A stretch of 64,000 bases of DNA from Agrobacterium vaccinii (GTDB lineage Bacteria; Pseudomonadota; Alphaproteobacteria; Rhizobiales; Rhizobiaceae), in assembly GCF_021310995.1 (NCBI RefSeq), contig NZ_CP054150.1, forward strand, positions 1,054,001 through 1,118,000, given 5' to 3'. Positions 62,541 to 64,000 of this stretch are shown here, piece after piece. The notes beneath the pieces are model-generated. The model made no database searches. It had not been told where the DNA came from and worked only from the letters and a program-made list of their open reading frames with translations. The position numbers were made by a program, and so were the translations under genes. Every line of letters begins with the position of its first letter. The first letter of the stretch is position 1.

Positions 62541-63766
62541 TGGGTCTCTTCGATAGATGGCGCGGAGTACCTATCAAGCTCACTGACGGTGAGTTTTGGC
62601 GCGGGTTCTTCGGGCTAGGTACCACATCCGGCGAAAGCGTGACGATTGAAACGGCGCTTCAGCTTGATGCTGTGTGGGCGTGCGTCAATCTGATCCGGAA
62701 TGCCGTTATCATGCTGCCGTGCAACGTCTACAAAGATGACGGCGTAACGATCGACAAGGCCTCGCCGCTATACGACTTGCTGCATGACATGCCGAACATG
62801 GACGACACCGCCTCGGACTTCTGGGCCATGGTTGTTTTGTGCTTGTGCCTTGATGGCAACTTCTTCGCTGAGAAGAAGCTGAACGGCGGCAAGCTGGTAG
62901 CGCTCAATCCGCTGCCGCCTCTTGCTGTCAACGTCTGCCGCGATAGTCGCAACGCGCGATACTACGAGGTCACGGAGAACGGTAAAAAGCGCAGGATCGC
63001 TGAAGACAAGATGTTCCACGTTCGCGGAGCTGTCTTGCCTGGCTGTGACCGCGGCATGTCTCCGATCGGCGTGGTTCGCAACACAGTTGGCAATGCTCTG
63101 GCGGGCGAAAAGACCGCGGGCAAGATGTTTGCCAACGGAATGCAAGTCGCAGGCGTTCTTTCGTCTGATCAGATCCTGAAAGAACCACAGCGCACGCAGC
63201 TAAGCGAAATTCTCGGCCAGTTTGCCGGCTCGGATAAGGCAGGTAAGATTGCCGTTCTGGAAGCTGGCCTCAAGTACCAGCAACTGACGATCAATCCAAA
63301 AGACGCGCAGATGCTTGAGGTGCGTCAGTTCAATGTCGAGCAGATTTGCCGCATTTTTGGCGTTCCTCCAGTCATGATCGGCCATGCTTCGAACGGCACC
63401 ACGACCTGGGGCAGCGGCATCGAGCAGCTGATCCTGCAGTTCATCAAGACTTGCCTAGGCCCTCTGGTCAAAAGCATCGAATCTGCCGTCTACCGCGACC
63501 TTCTCGACGAGAAAACGCGCAAGACCACCATCGTGAAATTCAACATGGAAGGTCTGCTTCGCGGTGATAGCACGGCGAGGGCAGAATTCCTGTCAAAGAT
63601 GGTCACCAACGGCATTTACACGCCAAACGAAGCTCGTTCCTACGAGAACAAGGCTCCTGTCGGCGGCGGCGAGAAGGCAATCGTCAACGGCACCATGACC
63701 CCGCTCGATAAGGTCGGTCAAGCCAACGATAAGGCGCCACAAACGCCAGCAGCACGCGCTGCATAA
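62540..63766 (+). CDS. Phage portal protein, HK97 family
   Basis: 408 aa. Forms the dodecameric ring through which DNA enters the capsid. The family pattern includes ETALQLDAVWACVNLIRNAVIMLPCNVYK, PLYDLLHDMPN, the YEVTENGKKRRIAEDKMFHVRG part and NVEQICRIFGVPPVMIGHASNGTTTWGSGIEQ. Normal length. It follows terL by a one-base overlap and precedes the protease by nine bases. Confidence 0.95.
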   Translation: MGLFDRWRGVPIKLTDGEFWRGFFGLGTTSGESVTIETALQLDAVWACVNLIRNAVIMLPCNVYKDDGVTIDKASPLYDLLHDMPNMDDTASDFWAMVVLCLCLDGNFFAEKKLNGGKLVALNPLPPLAVNVCRDSRNARYYEVTENGKKRRIAEDKMFHVRGAVLPGCDRGMSPIGVVRNTVGNALAGEKTAGKMFANGMQVAGVLSSDQILKEPQRTQLSEILGQFAGSDKAGKIAVLEAGLKYQQLTINPKDAQMLEVRQFNVEQICRIFGVPPVMIGHASNGTTTWGSGIEQLILQFIKTCLGPLVKSIESAVYRDLLDEKTRKTTIVKFNMEGLLRGDSTARAEFLSKMVTNGIYTPNEARSYENKAPVGGGEKAIVNGTMTPLDKVGQANDKAPQTPAARAA

Positions 63767-63775
63767 GGGAAAATC

Positions 63776-64000
63776 ATGAAATTCGAACACCTGATTTCGG
63801 TCTTTCTGGCCGAACCTTGGGCTATTCAGCGCGAAAAACTGGGCGTTTTGGCTGATGTTTTGGTCGCTAGAGCCGAAGGCGAAAAGCTGTTTTCGTCCGA
63901 GTACGCCGCCTCTATCGATGAGGCGCGAGCCAAGGAAATCGCGGAAGCCAGCGGCAGCGTGGCCATTATCCCGGTTTACGGGGTTTTGGCCGACAAAATG
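63776..64000 (+). CDS. S49 family head maturation protease, 3' end outside window
   Basis: 75 codons are visible from ATG 63776 (MKFEHLISVFLAEPWAIQ). The GSVAIIPVYGVLADKM segment at the end is the first conserved strand of phage S49/ClpP-like capsid proteases that mature the head of HK97-like phages. The catalytic Ser and Lys lie beyond the window. Its position after the portal fits. Confidence 0.85.
   Translation, partial: MKFEHLISVFLAEPWAIQREKLGVLADVLVARAEGEKLFSSEYAASIDEARAKEIAEASGSVAIIPVYGVLADKM

Overview
The window looks like chromosome from a Rhizobiaceae member, probably Agrobacterium/Rhizobium. The evidence is alphaproteobacterial-type RpoB/RpoC, the str–S10–spc–alpha ribosomal order with adk directly after secY, and families typical of Rhizobiales (DUF930, DUF982, DUF817, ExoD, TIGR02594). 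Genus is inferred from protein resemblance; no search was run.

Region 1 (1-28,755) is core gene-expression machinery, all on the + strand: the 3' two thirds of rpoB, then rpoC and its terminator. A small accessory island follows: a GNAT acetyltransferase, a DUF3018/MazF toxin-antitoxin pair with a palindromic operator candidate, and a small unknown gene. The str operon (rpsL-rpsG-fusA-tuf) and the S10/spc/alpha clusters (rpsJ to rplQ, with secY, adk and rpoA) complete it. Tight spacing and stop/start overlaps mark the operons. Several GC-rich hairpins, some with U tracts, divide the long ribosomal run.

Region 2 (28,756-47,960) is ordinary single-copy chromosome in short operons. It holds a DUF817 / carbon-nitrogen hydrolase / DUF930 operon; DUF2809; msrPQ (periplasmic methionine sulfoxide repair); cpdB; a PilZ protein; DUF1203; and a DUF4344 relative that has lost its zinc motif. 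A cysK - AlaX-like editing protein - sulfurtransferase/GNAT fusion operon is followed by a photolyase and a run of small envelope or unknown proteins. tRNA-Asn, exoD, a YqaA/DedA-like protein and a tyrosine phosphatase close the region. A dispersed palindromic repeat lies at 37.6 kb, and a 33-codon membrane ORF with a strong ribosome-binding site lies at 46.2 kb.

Region 3 (47,959-64,000 and beyond) is the left part of a prophage integrated in a tRNA-Pro(GGG) gene. The 3' half of the tRNA is left at the boundary beside a tyrosine integrase. Small early genes, a Prim-Pol/helicase-like replication protein, a coupled pair of membrane genes, two divergent membrane proteins, a structured G-rich repeat region, a uracil-DNA-glycosylase-like protein, four tRNA genes (one initiator-type), two HNH proteins and a packaging/head module follow in order. 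The last module (terminase small and large, portal, start of an S49 head protease) has HK97-like order. The right end and the intact tRNA-Pro should lie beyond base 64,000. The least explained material is at 49.4-50.9 kb and 53.5-58.2 kb.
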